From Acanthosoma haemorrhoidale (Eukaryota; Arthropoda; Insecta; Hemiptera; Acanthosomatidae), in the NCBI GenBank assembly GCA_930367205.1, contig OV884011.1, forward strand, positions 116,743,866 through 116,807,865: a stretch of DNA of 64,000 nt. Direction: 5' to 3'. Each line of letters begins with the position of its first letter. Within the stretch, counting starts at the first letter, position 1. Of this stretch, positions 12,835-23,600 are shown piece by piece. A program made the position numbers and the translations under genes. The notes beneath the pieces are model-generated. The model ran no database searches. It had not been told where the DNA came from and saw nothing but the letters and a program-made list of their open reading frames with translations.

Positions 12835-13413
12835 TTAGTTGCTCATCTCGTGAGGTTTCTTCAGCGAGAGTTTTATAATTGAGCGTATCGTTGGAAATTT
12901 ATGTTCAATTTTGTCGTCGAAATTTGTGAGCCAGGTTGCGAAGCGCAGAAGTCTAGCGGACGTCATTGCTGGAATGTGTGCATTCTCGTGTAGAATGTGG
13001 GTCAGTGGTCGGTTATCGGTATACTTTCTGCCATAAATATAATAATAAAATTTTTTGAGAGCAAAAACGATAGACAATGCCTCTCTGTCTAGTTGGCTAT
13101 AGTTCATCTCGCTTTTAATCAATGAACGTGATGCGAAAGCGATAGGTTTTTCTATGCCATTTATGGTGTGCGAGAGTACTCCCGATACCCCGGTTGGCGA
13201 GGCGTCGCAAGCTACCGAGAGAGGGAGGTCTGGATTGAAAGGTGTTAAGACTCTATCACTAGAAATTGCGTTTTTTAATTGTGTAAAGGCTGATTCACAT
13301 CTAAAAGACCAGTAGAATTTTTTATGCTTTTGTAAAAGTAGTCCCAATGGGTGGAGGCGGAGGTTTTGTAGTACCTGGTTTCGCCGGTAGGACCGTGTAC
13401 AGCAGCTTTTCAC
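12835..13413 (-). pseudogene. Ty3/Gypsy RT thumb and RNase H (remnant)
   Basis: 192-codon frame. The first ~30 residues match the end of the RT thumb (LHPLGLLLQKHKKFYWSFRC). The RNase H domain follows with catalytic D in VACDAS, E in DREALS, and D in TDNRPL. The C-terminal part drifts out of frame after FDDKIEHKFPT. The RT catalytic domain is absent because the element is broken near 13413. Confidence 0.87.
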
Positions 13414-13414
13414 C

Positions 13415-14200
13415 AGTCAGTGTTCCAAGTGCCGACACTGAAGAAGGTTAGATTTTGTTTTTGTTAATTTATTTGTGAGAGTTATCACTCGACGTTTTTT
13501 GTGATGGCTGATTTTCGTGAACACCGCGTGGCCGTGAAGTTTTTCTTTCTGGTAGGGAAGATCTAACTGGCACAGAAACTCTTGAAATGTTAAAAGCTGC
13601 CTATAAGGATAATGCTATAGGGAAAACTCAAGTGTTTGAGTGGATTTTCGTTTTAAAAGTGAGAAAATGCCAATTAATGAACAACCTCGCTATTTACTTC
13701 CTTTGACGGGCCGAACCAACGAGAATGTCGAAATAAATCGCGAAATTGTCGTGGAAGATCGACGACGGACCATTCAAAGAAATTGTGAAGAAATATTGGA
13801 AGAGTTATTTGGAGTTTAGTAAAGCGAATTTTAAGTGAAGATTTGAGGATGAGAAGGGTGACTGCAAAATTTCCCACTCGCACAGCCCTCTATCTCTCTC
13901 TCCCTCTCTCAGTGCGCCGATTTTTGGTCAAAAATGGTATATCCACTGTGCCTCCCTCTTTATCTGATCTAGCCCCCTGCAACTTCTTTTTATTCCCCCG
14001 AATGAAAAGTGACATGAATGGAAAGTGTTTTTCGGACGTTGAAGAAGTAAAGACAAAAACGGAGACGCTGTCTGCCATTATAAAAGAGGAATTTAAAAAA
14101 TGTTTCAAAGGGTAGAATAAAAGCTTGGACAAATGCATTGATTCTAATGGGGAGTATTTTGAAGGAGATTAAAGGTTTATTGTAAAAAAATCAAATAAAT
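13415..14200 (+). mobile_element. mariner-family transposon fossil, internally deleted
   Basis: The N-terminal mariner transposase match starts at ATG 13503 (MADFREHRVAVKFFF) and continues as a helix-turn-helix with QVFEW-like residues near 13630. The text then jumps from MRRVTAKF near 13870 directly to VRRFLVKNGI and SDLAPCNFFLFPRMKSDMNG near 13910-14010. Most of the catalytic core is therefore gone. The remaining DLAPCDFFLF box carries Asn at the last acidic position. Frameshifts are present. A CT-rich patch (13890-13918) sits at the deletion join. Both termini are approximate. Confidence 0.85.
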
Positions 14201-15327
14201 CACTTAGTACAAAAATATTTTGATTTCTTTTACCCAAAAGAAGGCGTACCCACGCCCTCAAAGCTGTCCTAGAAGAAAAAAAACTCAGTTTTTTTTTAAC
14301 GACAGAACAAAGAACATAGCAAACAAAGTGAAGTGAAGGGAAAGAAGGGCAAATAATAAAATAAAACACAAAAAGGGGAGAAAAGATTTTAAATAACCTG
14401 TTTTAAGTAATTTGATCAAAATAGTCTATTTAAAATAACTATCACCAAATACCATACACCATAACACTAAGGCCCATAAAATTGTTTGGTGTAAAAATTA
14501 TTGTATTATAAACGAAACAAATATCATTAAAAAAATTGTAAACTTTATGAAATGTTTTCATGATGTGATTCTTAAGGAATTATTGACTATTAATCTATTC
14601 TAGTTGTTGAGCCAGTTAGTTAGTTAGTTGAGCCAATCTAAAATTTAATAACAAAGTTTGGTTAAACAATATAGAATACAAGGCTCTATTGAAAAACACT
14701 CAAATGATAAGAAGAATTTCATTTCGTTGGCTATTGCTGCTGCTACCTATGAGATACAGCGGGACACCGGTCTGGGGTTTTGTCGAAACCGGTCACTTTT
14801 GGATCGTAGCTTAGTTGTAGTAATATCAGAATTTGTCGATTGCCGAGATTAACTTATGCGATTAATTTGTGGAATCATAAGTTGTCGGTTTTAATCTGAT
14901 GATAGTCACAACAGATACATGGTTCGGCAGTTTGTTGTATCCTTCGCCTGAAATCGAGGAAAATAGTCAGAAACCATCAATTAGGCCAGAAGCCCATGCC
15001 CGAGGCTGGACCGATCGCCGGACAGGTAAAGGGGGATTGATTCCTAAAATTTTCCTTTCCAATTTCGATCTATCCGATCCCGAAAACCACCCCTTTTTCC
15101 TTACAGAGAGACGGGTCAGCGGCGACGGGATTCTGCTATTGGTGGTAAGTTTGGAATTGATTGAATCTAAAATTATTTATTATTAATATAATTTGTTGTT
15201 ATGTTTTACTCGATTTCAGTATTTGTCGTCGTTATTTGATATTACAGTCCACTGTTGGTTCTCTATCAGAGAAATAACTTGAAAACTCGTTCATTCTAAT
15301 TCTGACCTAAAATTGAATATTGGTGAT
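14201..15327. other. Region between mariner fossil and Ty3/Gypsy element
   Basis: No gene recognised. A short TTAG tandem lies near 14611-14629. A GC-richer segment (14740-15150) has short open frames without recognisable domains and may be an unidentified repeat. Confidence 0.5.
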
Positions 15328-15504
15328 TGTGGTGATTTAATCCCACTCCTGTGGGGGAAACTTTCCCTACTTTGTATTGTTTTACCTTGTCTAACCTGAC
15401 TCATAACATTACTACCTTCTGTAAATTCACTCTATTCTACTGTTGATGTTTTAAGCTAATAAAAACCTTTTTGAGGGTTAAACATTCGTTTTTCTTTCAC
15501 CACA
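15328..15504 (+). repeat. 5' LTR (177 bp)
   Basis: Starts TGTGGTGATTTAATCCC and ends TTTCACCACA, so its ends are inverted TGTGGTG/CACCACA. It has a poly(A) signal AATAAA at 15459-15464, which lies inside the 16-nt segment complementary to the sequence just downstream of the LTR. Confidence 0.96.
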
Positions 15505-15505
15505 A

Positions 15506-15521
15506 TTTTATTAGCTTAAAA
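15506..15521 (+). promoter_or_regulatory. Putative self-priming primer-binding segment
   Basis: TTTTATTAGCTTAAAA begins one base after the 5' LTR and is the exact reverse complement of 15449-15464 (TTTTAAGCTAATAAAA) inside the LTR. A primer-binding site is expected at this position, but no tRNA 3'-end complement beginning TGG is present. Confidence 0.55.
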
Positions 15522-15627
15522 AAAATTCTCTTTCATTCGTGTTTTGAAGTTTCGGGTTCCACGATATTTACAGTGCCGTCGTTTGGTTTGTGATTTCGTT
15601 TTTTACATTAAACATTTGTAATCCGCG

Positions 15628-16095
15628 ATGGACAGGTATCTAAAGCCCGATAAATTCAGTGCCAGTCCAAATTCGCCATATGCTGGAAAGGAGTTCTCAC
15701 ATTGGCTGAAAACCTTCGAAAACTTCATGTCCTTGTCTATCGAAGCATTGGAAGACGCTGACAAACTGAAGGTACTCCAAAATTTCCTTTCGTTCAATGT
15801 TTATGAACTGATCTCAGAAACCACTACATATGTTGAAGCGATAGAAACTCTGACTAAGATCTGTGTTAAGGAGAAAGGGGAAATATTTGCACGTCACATT
15901 TTGGCTATGCGTAAACAACAACAAAGCGAGAGTGTTGACCAATACATTCAAGCTCTGAGACTGTTGGCAAAGGATTGTAACTTCAAGGCTGTTTCTGCTG
16001 AAGATCATAAAAATCAGTATATTCGTGATTCTCTTATTAATGGACTGCTTTCTTCTCAAATCCGCCAACGATTACTTGAGGAGTCTAAACATTGA
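15628..16095 (+). pseudogene. Retrotransposon Gag, N-terminal part (frameshifted)
   Basis: 156-codon frame from ATG 15628 (MDRYLKPDKFSASPNSPYAG). It resembles the capsid region of Gag proteins that open with a conserved FxxxP...KEFSHWLKTFENF stretch, followed by helical residues. It ends at TGA 16093-16095, but Gag-like sequence (DDVIQRAQALELAHKQAEG) continues at once in another frame. The break is therefore most simply a single-base loss in the AAACA run at 16087-16091, not a programmed gag-pol shift. The zinc-knuckle region lies downstream in the second frame. Confidence 0.85.
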
Positions 16096-19022
16096 GCCTT
16101 GATGACGTCATCCAACGCGCACAAGCTCTCGAGCTGGCCCATAAACAAGCTGAAGGATACTCAAATGGCGCTAATGATTTCTCTTGCTCGGCAATTGGCA
16201 ATGATCCGAAGTCATCACTTTCAATTCCTGGTACCTCCCACTCTGGTGCACAATCCGTTGACCCCGGCTCTCAGACACCCAAATCAGATGATCTGAACGA
16301 TCTTTGTGCTGGAACGGGTCAGAAGAAGGGCAGCTATTGTTTCTTTTGTAAATTTAGCCGCCATCCCGCTCTTGAATCAGAGTGTGCCAATTGCAAAATT
16401 AAGAGCCACTATGCCCGTGTATGTCGGAAAGCTAAGAACAATGCTCAGAAAACCAAACCTGTATCTGCAGCTATTTTAGCATCACTGAATGACGGGTTTT
16501 TACCTCAGTTAAGCCATGCTGTTACCCCTGCTCTTGTGAATGGAATCCCCGGTAACTGCCTCGTGGACACTGGGAGTTCTAGTAGCTTCGTCAGCCTTGA
16601 CTTTGTCCGTAAACACAACATTCAAGTTATGCCTGATGCAGGACGAGTATCGATGGCATACACGTCGTTATGGACCAAAGTTGAGGGTTTTATTCTCGTA
16701 AAGCTAGAAATTGCTGAACACACTTACACTAAATGTAAGTTGACTGTTTTGAAAGAACTCTGTTCCGATGTTCTCATCGGACACGATATACTCAGAGCAC
16801 ACTCAAATATTCTGCTGAAATTTGGTGGAGACAAGGCACCTCTCACAATCTGTTCGTATGCTGTAGCTAAGATTGGCCCTGTACGTCTCTTTGACCATCT
16901 CTCTCCTAACTGTCATCCAATTGCCACAAGGTCCCGCCAATACTGTGACGAAGACACTCAGTTTATCAAGACAGAAATCACTCGGTTGCTTTCCGAAGGA
17001 GTGATTGAGCCCTGCAATTCACCATGGAGAGCTCAGGTATTGGTTGTAAATAACAATGGAAAGAAGAGACTTGTGGTGGACTATTCTCAAACGATAAATA
17101 GGTATACACTACTTGATGCCTACCCCTTGCCAAATGTTGACCAACTTGTCAGAAAAGTTGCTAATTACAAGCATTAAAGTGTCGTGGACTTACGGCGGGC
17201 GTATCATCAGATCCCAATATGTGAAGATGAGAAGAAATATACTGGTTTTGAAACAATGGGTAAGCTTTATCAGTTCACACGCATACCCTTTGGCGTGACT
17301 AATGGAGTAGCCTGCTTCCAACGCGCAATAGACCAAATAATAACCGCCGAAAACCTCACTGGAGTTTATTCATACCTCGATGACATCACTGTGTCTGGAA
17401 TGAATAAGGCTGACCATGACCTGAATCTAAACAAACTTATGATGACACTCGATAAACTCGGCATCGAAATCAACAAGGAGAAGAGTAAATTTCATCTTGC
17501 AAGCGTAAAACTTCTGGGACATCACGTTTCATTCCATTCTATCAAGCCAGACCCTGCACGGCTTGCCCCGTTGTTGAATATGCCACTGCCACATAACTCC
17601 GAATCACTGAAGAGAGCTCTTGGTTTCTTTGCTCATTACTCGAAGTGGTTACCGAAATTTTCAGATAAAATCCAGGCCTTGATTGATGCCAAAACATTTC
17701 TGCTGAATCCATCGGCTGCCTCTGCTTTCGAAAAGCTAAAAAAGGATATAGCCAACTCGGTCGTCACAACCATTGATGAATCTCGCCCGCTTATAGTGGA
17801 AACCGATGCCTCTAAGTTTGCACTGGCAGCTACCCTTAGTCAAGATGGACGGCCGGTTGCGTTTTTTTCACGATCACTAAGCAAATCCGAAATCAGTGGT
17901 CATCCATCAATTGAAAAAGAGGCTGCGGCAATTGTTGAATCCTTGAAACATTGGAGAGCATTTCTTCTTGGCAAACATTTTCGCCTTATAACTGATCAGG
18001 AGGCTCTGTCTTTCATTTTCGGCCGAAAGCATGGGAGTAAGGTGAAAAATGAGAAGATCACAAGATGGCGGCTAGCTCCGTTCGTTTATGATATAACTTA
18101 CCGTCCAGGTGAGGACAACACCAAGGCAGACACTCTCTCCCGTGTCTGTAATGCTTCCATTTCTACCGACTGGCTCCAGCTTCACCAATCGTTGTGCCAT
18201 CCTGGTATTACACGTATGTACCATTGGCTCAAATGTAAGAACATTCCCTATTCACTCGAGGATGTCAAGAAGATGACTTCAAGCTGTACCATCTGTGCTG
18301 AAGTAAAACCTAGGTACTTGAAAACTTCTGGAACCCTAGTAAAGGCCACCTCTTCATTCGAACGCATCAACATAGATTTTAAAGGCCCTCTTCCTTCCAA
18401 ATCACGGAACTTCTACCTCCTCACCATCATCGACGAGTATTCCAGGTTCCCTTTTGCCTATGCCTGTCATGATGTTTCTGCCGCCACTGTGGTTGATTGT
18501 TTCAAAAACCTCTTCTGTTTGTTTGGAATGCCAGCCTATGTCCACACTGACCGGGGAGCTTCCTTCATGTCTAGAGAAGTCAAGGACTTCCTCCATTCAA
18601 ACGGTGTAGCCACCAGCAGAACAACCCCGTATAATCCAGCAGGAAACGGACAAATTGAACGCCTCAATGGGACTCTATGGAAAACCATTTGTCTCTCTTT
18701 GAAGACTCAAGGACTGCGGACGGAGGACTGGGAGAGGGTCCTACAGGAATCCCTCCACGCCATTCGTTCTCTACTTTGCACAGCGACTACCTCCACTCCC
18801 CACGAACGATTTTTTAGTCATCCTCGCCGCACAGCCAATGGAGTCACCTTGCCGTCTTGGTTAACCCCTGGTCCTGTGCTCGCCAAAAGTAACGTGCGAC
18901 TCAGTAAATACGAAGACCCTGTCGAAGAAGTGGAATTACTTGAGGCTAATCCACAGTACGCCCAGATTCGCAGGAAGGATGGATCAGAGTCAACTAGTGC
19001 CCCTGAGACTATTGGCACCTAG
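16092..19022 (+). pseudogene. Retrotransposon Gag C-terminus plus Pol (protease, RT, RNase H, integrase)
   Basis: A single frame over 976 codons, broken only by TAA at 17175-17177. In order: Gag tail with knuckles (CFFC...C, then CANCKIKSHYARVC, CX2CX4HX4C) near 16340-16430; aspartic protease (LVDTGSS near 16560, LIGHDIL near 16780); RT with the catalytic YLDD at 17373-17384; RNase H (VETDASKFALA, EKEAAAI, TDQEALSF); integrase zinc finger (HQSLCH...CTIC, 18180-18300); and integrase core with D in NIDFKGPL, D in HTDRGASF, E in GQIERLNGT near 18657. The C-terminal extension continues in another frame to about 19188. The stop replaces a residue just before the VVDLRRAYHQIPI block. Confidence 0.93.
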
Positions 19023-19346
19023 AGGAACTCCTGAAGTGTCAGACCAGCCTTGCCCTAAGGATGATGAACCCGATGCAATATTGGAGCCCCCTCGCATGGA
19101 ACCTCCAGATGAATCATCTGCCGCTCCATCTGTTCACGGCCCACCCTCTGTTGAAGTTGGATTACCTGTGTGTCCCTCAAGACCTTGACGTGTGTCCAAG
19201 GCTCCATCTTACCTTAAAGACTATATAACAAATTAAAAACCTTTAAATGTTGTAAACCATGAATGATGTTTCAAATCCTTTTTGTTTTTTTGTATTTGTA
19301 TGTACTTTAAATTTTGCCAAATGTTTCCTCAAAAACCCAGGGTGAA

Positions 19347-19523
19347 TGTGGTGATTTAATCCCACTCCTGAGGGGGAAACTTTCCCTACTTTGTATTGTT
19401 TTACCTTGCCTAACCTGACTCATAACATTGTTACCTTCTGTAAATTCACTCTATTCTACTGTTGATGTTTTAAGCTAATAAAAACCTTTTTAAGGGTTGA
19501 ACATTAGTTTTTATTTCACCACA
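19347..19523 (+). repeat. 3' LTR (177 bp)
   Basis: Same length and ends as the 5' LTR. Eight substitutions by eye, six of them in the right-hand half. The sequence just upstream (AACCCAGGGTGAA) is only weakly purine-rich, so the polypurine tract is poorly defined. Confidence 0.96.
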
Positions 19524-20475
19524 GAGATCTCACAGCTAATCTATTCGCGTTTACACTAGTAATATTTTTATGGTCAAATTAATTTTTATTTTAAAACAAA
19601 TATTTGTAATAGAATATCTATGGTTTAGGCATTGGAGACAAATACTACTTTGAAAATCCGTTGACCCTTAGCAATAATAAAAGCAGTTAGTATCGGAAAG
19701 ACCCTGGCTATTAACATGAGACTGGTATAAGAGGACATGTGTTAGGAAATAAACTCTGGGAATTTGTTGTGACCCATGGGTACATCCACTATTATGTGGT
19801 GGGGTAGGCAGGATATAAATATCAGTGTTTACAAGACTGATATATCTTTTTAGCCCTTAGTCTTACCTCTTGGAGCTCGGTGATTTTTATTTGGTCTGGT
19901 CTTATATCTTACTGAGTTAGGCAACATGAGCTCGCTTGTGACAGATAGAGTGATGTGCTAGATAAGGGAAGTTAAGGTAAGGAAAGATAAGGGAACGAAG
20001 AAAGAAGCTATGAAGACAACCCATAACCTAACAACACGCAATAACCACAGTTTTATTGGTACAAGGAATTTAATATTTAAGAATATAAATTTCTAGAAAA
20101 TTGTAAATATGAAACATTTAAATAGTAATATTATGCACTAAAACCATATAGATAAACTTAACTTGATAATTATTAAATAAATGGTTATCCTTAATGAATT
20201 TGTATCAATGTCTTTATAATAGTCCTGGAAGTATAGAAGATAATTTGTAAAAAAAAAAAAAGAAACTGTCAAAGAATATGTCACCAGACCTTCCTTTCCT
20301 CTTGCTCACTGCAAAACACGTTAAAGTCCCTGAACATCAAAGTAATGGTGTGCGAGCAGAGTAACATCATATTTGTATTCAATTTTTTCCAACCTCCTTC
20401 ATTGATCCACTATTCCTCCATCCACTGATCCTGTATTCTTCCTCCATGTATTTTCTTGATCCTTTTCTAGCAGGT
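19524..20475. other. Region right of the Ty3/Gypsy element
   Basis: No gene or known repeat recognised. An A-run lies at 20250-20261. Confidence 0.5.
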
Positions 20476-20600
20476 CTAGAAGGATAAGTGACAGTACCAG
20501 ACATTTGTGGGTACCTCTTGACACAATCTTCCATTGCGATCAACCACATTCATAAAAAGCCATCGTGCATTGTCTTTATAAAATTGATAACAATTTCTAC
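20476..20600 (-). other. Candidate terminal exon of unknown gene
   Basis: After a good acceptor (CACCAACAG) a frame of 41 codons reads NCYQFYKDNARWLFMNVVDR and on to QEVPTNVWYCHLSF, then TAG. The regular Trp/Cys/Phe pattern looks protein-like, but no family was recognised and no partner exon was found. It could be a decayed transposon ORF or chance. Confidence 0.2.
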
Positions 20601-23600
20601 CTGTTGGTGATATTAAAATAGATAAGGGATAAAATAAAAATGATTTAACGCAGTCAACTTTTAAAAAATTTATTTTTTTTAGCACCCATATGAAGTTATA
20701 TTTGGTACATGTCGTGCTTAGGATTGCTCTATGTTTTCCTCCATTACATGTGCTCAAGGGAACAGTTAGTACATAAAGACAACACACATTCGATGTGAGG
20801 TGTATGTGTCTACTAGCATGTAGCAATTCTAAAGGAATAACATAATAACATGCTACATTTTATCATAACAGACAGTATACTAAAGTGCTAATTCGTGTGA
20901 TGATGTCTCTACAAATGTTTCATGGAGGTGGAGCCCTTATGGGTAGCTAATTCAAATAACAATTATTATTGCATGGGTTTTACAATAAATTATTTTTGTA
21001 GACACACAATTCCTAAATATCATATCATTAATTTATTATAAAATTTAACTAACAAAAAAAAAACAATTTATAAACAAAACAGTTCAACATACACACTTAT
21101 CAAAAGAAATTATAAACCTGCAAATAGCACCTTAATAGGATGTATTACATATACTGTAAATGACACATCACGAGAAAATGAGCACATTAATGATAACCAA
21201 TACTACAAATATAATTAAAACTCTGAAAAATTACTGTATTTAAATTAAACAATAAATATTGAAAAGCAAATGGCTTCTTTAAATATTCATTTGGTCCTTT
21301 TATCACAATAAAATATGATCTTCAAAGTACATCAAATAAAATAAGAAACAGTTTACACCCTGTAGCGCACATCTTAGTGCATTCTGTACAATATTATTTC
21401 ATAAGGCTTGTGCCAAGGCACAATAGAAAACAAATTCCTAATCATCATTAAGCTACTGTAAGTGTTATTAATCTGAAAAATTTATGTTTAATAGTGGCCC
21501 CATTTAATTTCTTTTTAATTTAATTTTATCTTGGAATGGAAAATTGACACACAAAGGAACGATTGATTAAGTAAGAAGTCATAAGGAGCCTTTTTTTTTT
21601 TGTTTTAATTTATAGTTGATACTGTGGTTTTTCCCTTAACCAAATGTGATTGTCGACAGCAATAACAGAAACAATATGGTATTGATGATATTCCCGTAAC
21701 AAGATATATGTTGTTCATAATACAATATTGAAAAAAAATGTTATATTGACTATTTATATTTTTATTCATTCTGTATTGCTGACTTTAAATATGTACAGAA
21801 ATAATATATGATAGATTATGTAGCTGAGTAATTCCCTAAGTTCTATTAAACAGTATATTAACTTAAATGTTTAATAAACTATTTATAATTATAATAAAAT
21901 GTAAAAAAGTAATAATCACAAAATTTAATAAATTTAGTCTATTAATCTCTATTATACTTAAAACGTTATGAATTTGAAATATCAGTAATTAATGAAGATG
22001 ATTAAAAATAAATTACTATGAATAAAACTTGTTGAGGAATTATTGTATATCCTTCAAATGTAATTTTTGTTACAAAGAATTCATTTAGTTATTAATGCCA
22101 GCTTAAATTGTTATGGTTTTGGAATTTTATTTAAATACCCCGAGTTGCTAACATAATGATTATTTAAAGTAATTAAAAGAGTCTTAATATGACAAAAGCA
22201 GCAGGGGAAATGTACTGAACTCACTCTAAAAAACTAAATACAGTAGACTTAATTTTTAAATAATAATTACAACAAGTGAAAAATTTTCATAGATTTTTAT
22301 ACAAATTGAATAAACAGCAAATATGGAATATGCCAAACTGCTTTATTAATTTTAATTTTTCCTCCCTACATATGAATGACATTGACAATCCGCAGACTGC
22401 TGTAAGTCTATCAAGAGAACTATATATCAATCGTACTTTCATTAGTGCCTGGTTCCTAGTGCCAGTATGTTTTTTTTTAAAGTCACATTGATTTTTTTTA
22501 TCTACATTATAAACAAAATAATTATTCAAATTTGAAAACTGTGCACATATATGTATAACATATCTATTGTGTAAAACGTTTTTATTATTTACATACCGAT
22601 TCATTGAGCTAACTAATCAACGACTTTAATATTTAAAGACTCCATGGTGGTAAACAAATTAAAATAAAACATACATTTTGTGAACTATGAATTTTTGATT
22701 AGCTTTGTACATTATAAATAAGATCTGCATTTATGAATGCACTGTGCAAAGACATTAGTTTGTTTAAAACATAATAGTGCTAACAATCAATCAATACAGT
22801 ACATTATCAGTAATTAAAGTTTAGTTTAAAAAAAACAGTAGTTGACATGGTAATTCAATAAATTAAGTGTGACTCATTACCAATTAAAACACTTACAGTA
22901 GGCTCTCCTATATACAGAATTCACTTTTATTATGAAACCCATACGATTTTCATTAAGACAAATATAAATTGTTCTCTAAAGTGGTTACTCTTTAATAAAA
23001 AAAAAGGGAAGTGACTATATGATATACAAATATGATAACAGAAAAGAAGATGTATCAAAACCATCCACCAGTCGAAAAGATCTATAAAAAAGATGGCAGT
23101 TAAACTTTGGAACTTGGAATGTGAATGACTGGGTAAAAAGGCAAAAAAAAATTACAGCTCAATATGTCAAAATCATGGGCTTCAATGAGAAGTATCAACC
23201 TTAATTTACCAGGAAGAGGGGGAGTGCTTTCCAATTATCAATTATGGCCCATGAAAAGAAAAGCCTGCAAGCTTAGCCAAACCTAAGGCTTACTGAATGC
23301 TGGCAAAGCAAGTGAAAAAATAGACAGGACTTAGTCAATTGTGTTATTAATGAGGACAGATTTTCTGCAGATTCCAACACCCCATCCGAATTTTCAAAAG
23401 AATTGAGAATCATACATGGAAAATGAATACTGAAGCTTGAGGGGAAAAAAATCGTAAACAAACTACTTTGTCACTAGATTTCAATGTGAAATTTAATAAA
23501 GTATATGTTGAATTTGTTAGTTAATAAGGAGAATTCCATATTGTGTTTTTTTAGTACAAAATAATTATTCACTTACATCCTGATAGCCCCCAGCTATATT

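Larger units (their letters stand above)
11365..13413 (-). mobile_element. Ty3/Gypsy LTR retrotransposon, 3' part only
   Basis: Minus strand. An RNase H domain lies at 13300-12850 (SVACDASPTGVSGVLSHTI, FASRSLIKSEMNYSQLDREA). The integrase zinc finger is near 12720-12620 (LHHTH, CQKC), with one in-frame stop. The DDE core lies at 12540-12200: D in HMDYAGPFQDHHFF, D in LVSDNATIF, E in GIAERNIQNF. The C-terminal integrase segment lies at 12150-11900 (YRSTPLACGKSPSELY, VGDRIQARWYP). A putative 3' LTR ends the element. Gag, protease and most of RT are missing; the left end of the coding part abuts a mariner fossil. Frameshifts separate the open pieces. This family is different from the element at 15328-19523. 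Confidence 0.9.
15328..19523 (+). mobile_element. Complete Ty3/Gypsy LTR retrotransposon, 4.2 kb, recently inactivated
   Basis: Two 177-bp LTRs flank gag and pol in plus orientation. The LTRs differ at 8 positions by eye (about 95 per cent identical), so the insertion is fairly young. The flanks GTGAT (15323-15327) and GAGAT (19524-19528) agree at 4 of 5 bases, consistent with a 5-bp target duplication that has since mutated. Gag, protease, RT, RNase H and integrase are all present, in the order typical of Ty3/Gypsy. Damage is light: a frameshift in gag near 16090, one TAA in RT at 17175-17177, and a frameshift near the pol end around 19000. No tRNA primer-binding site follows the 5' LTR. Confidence 0.95.
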
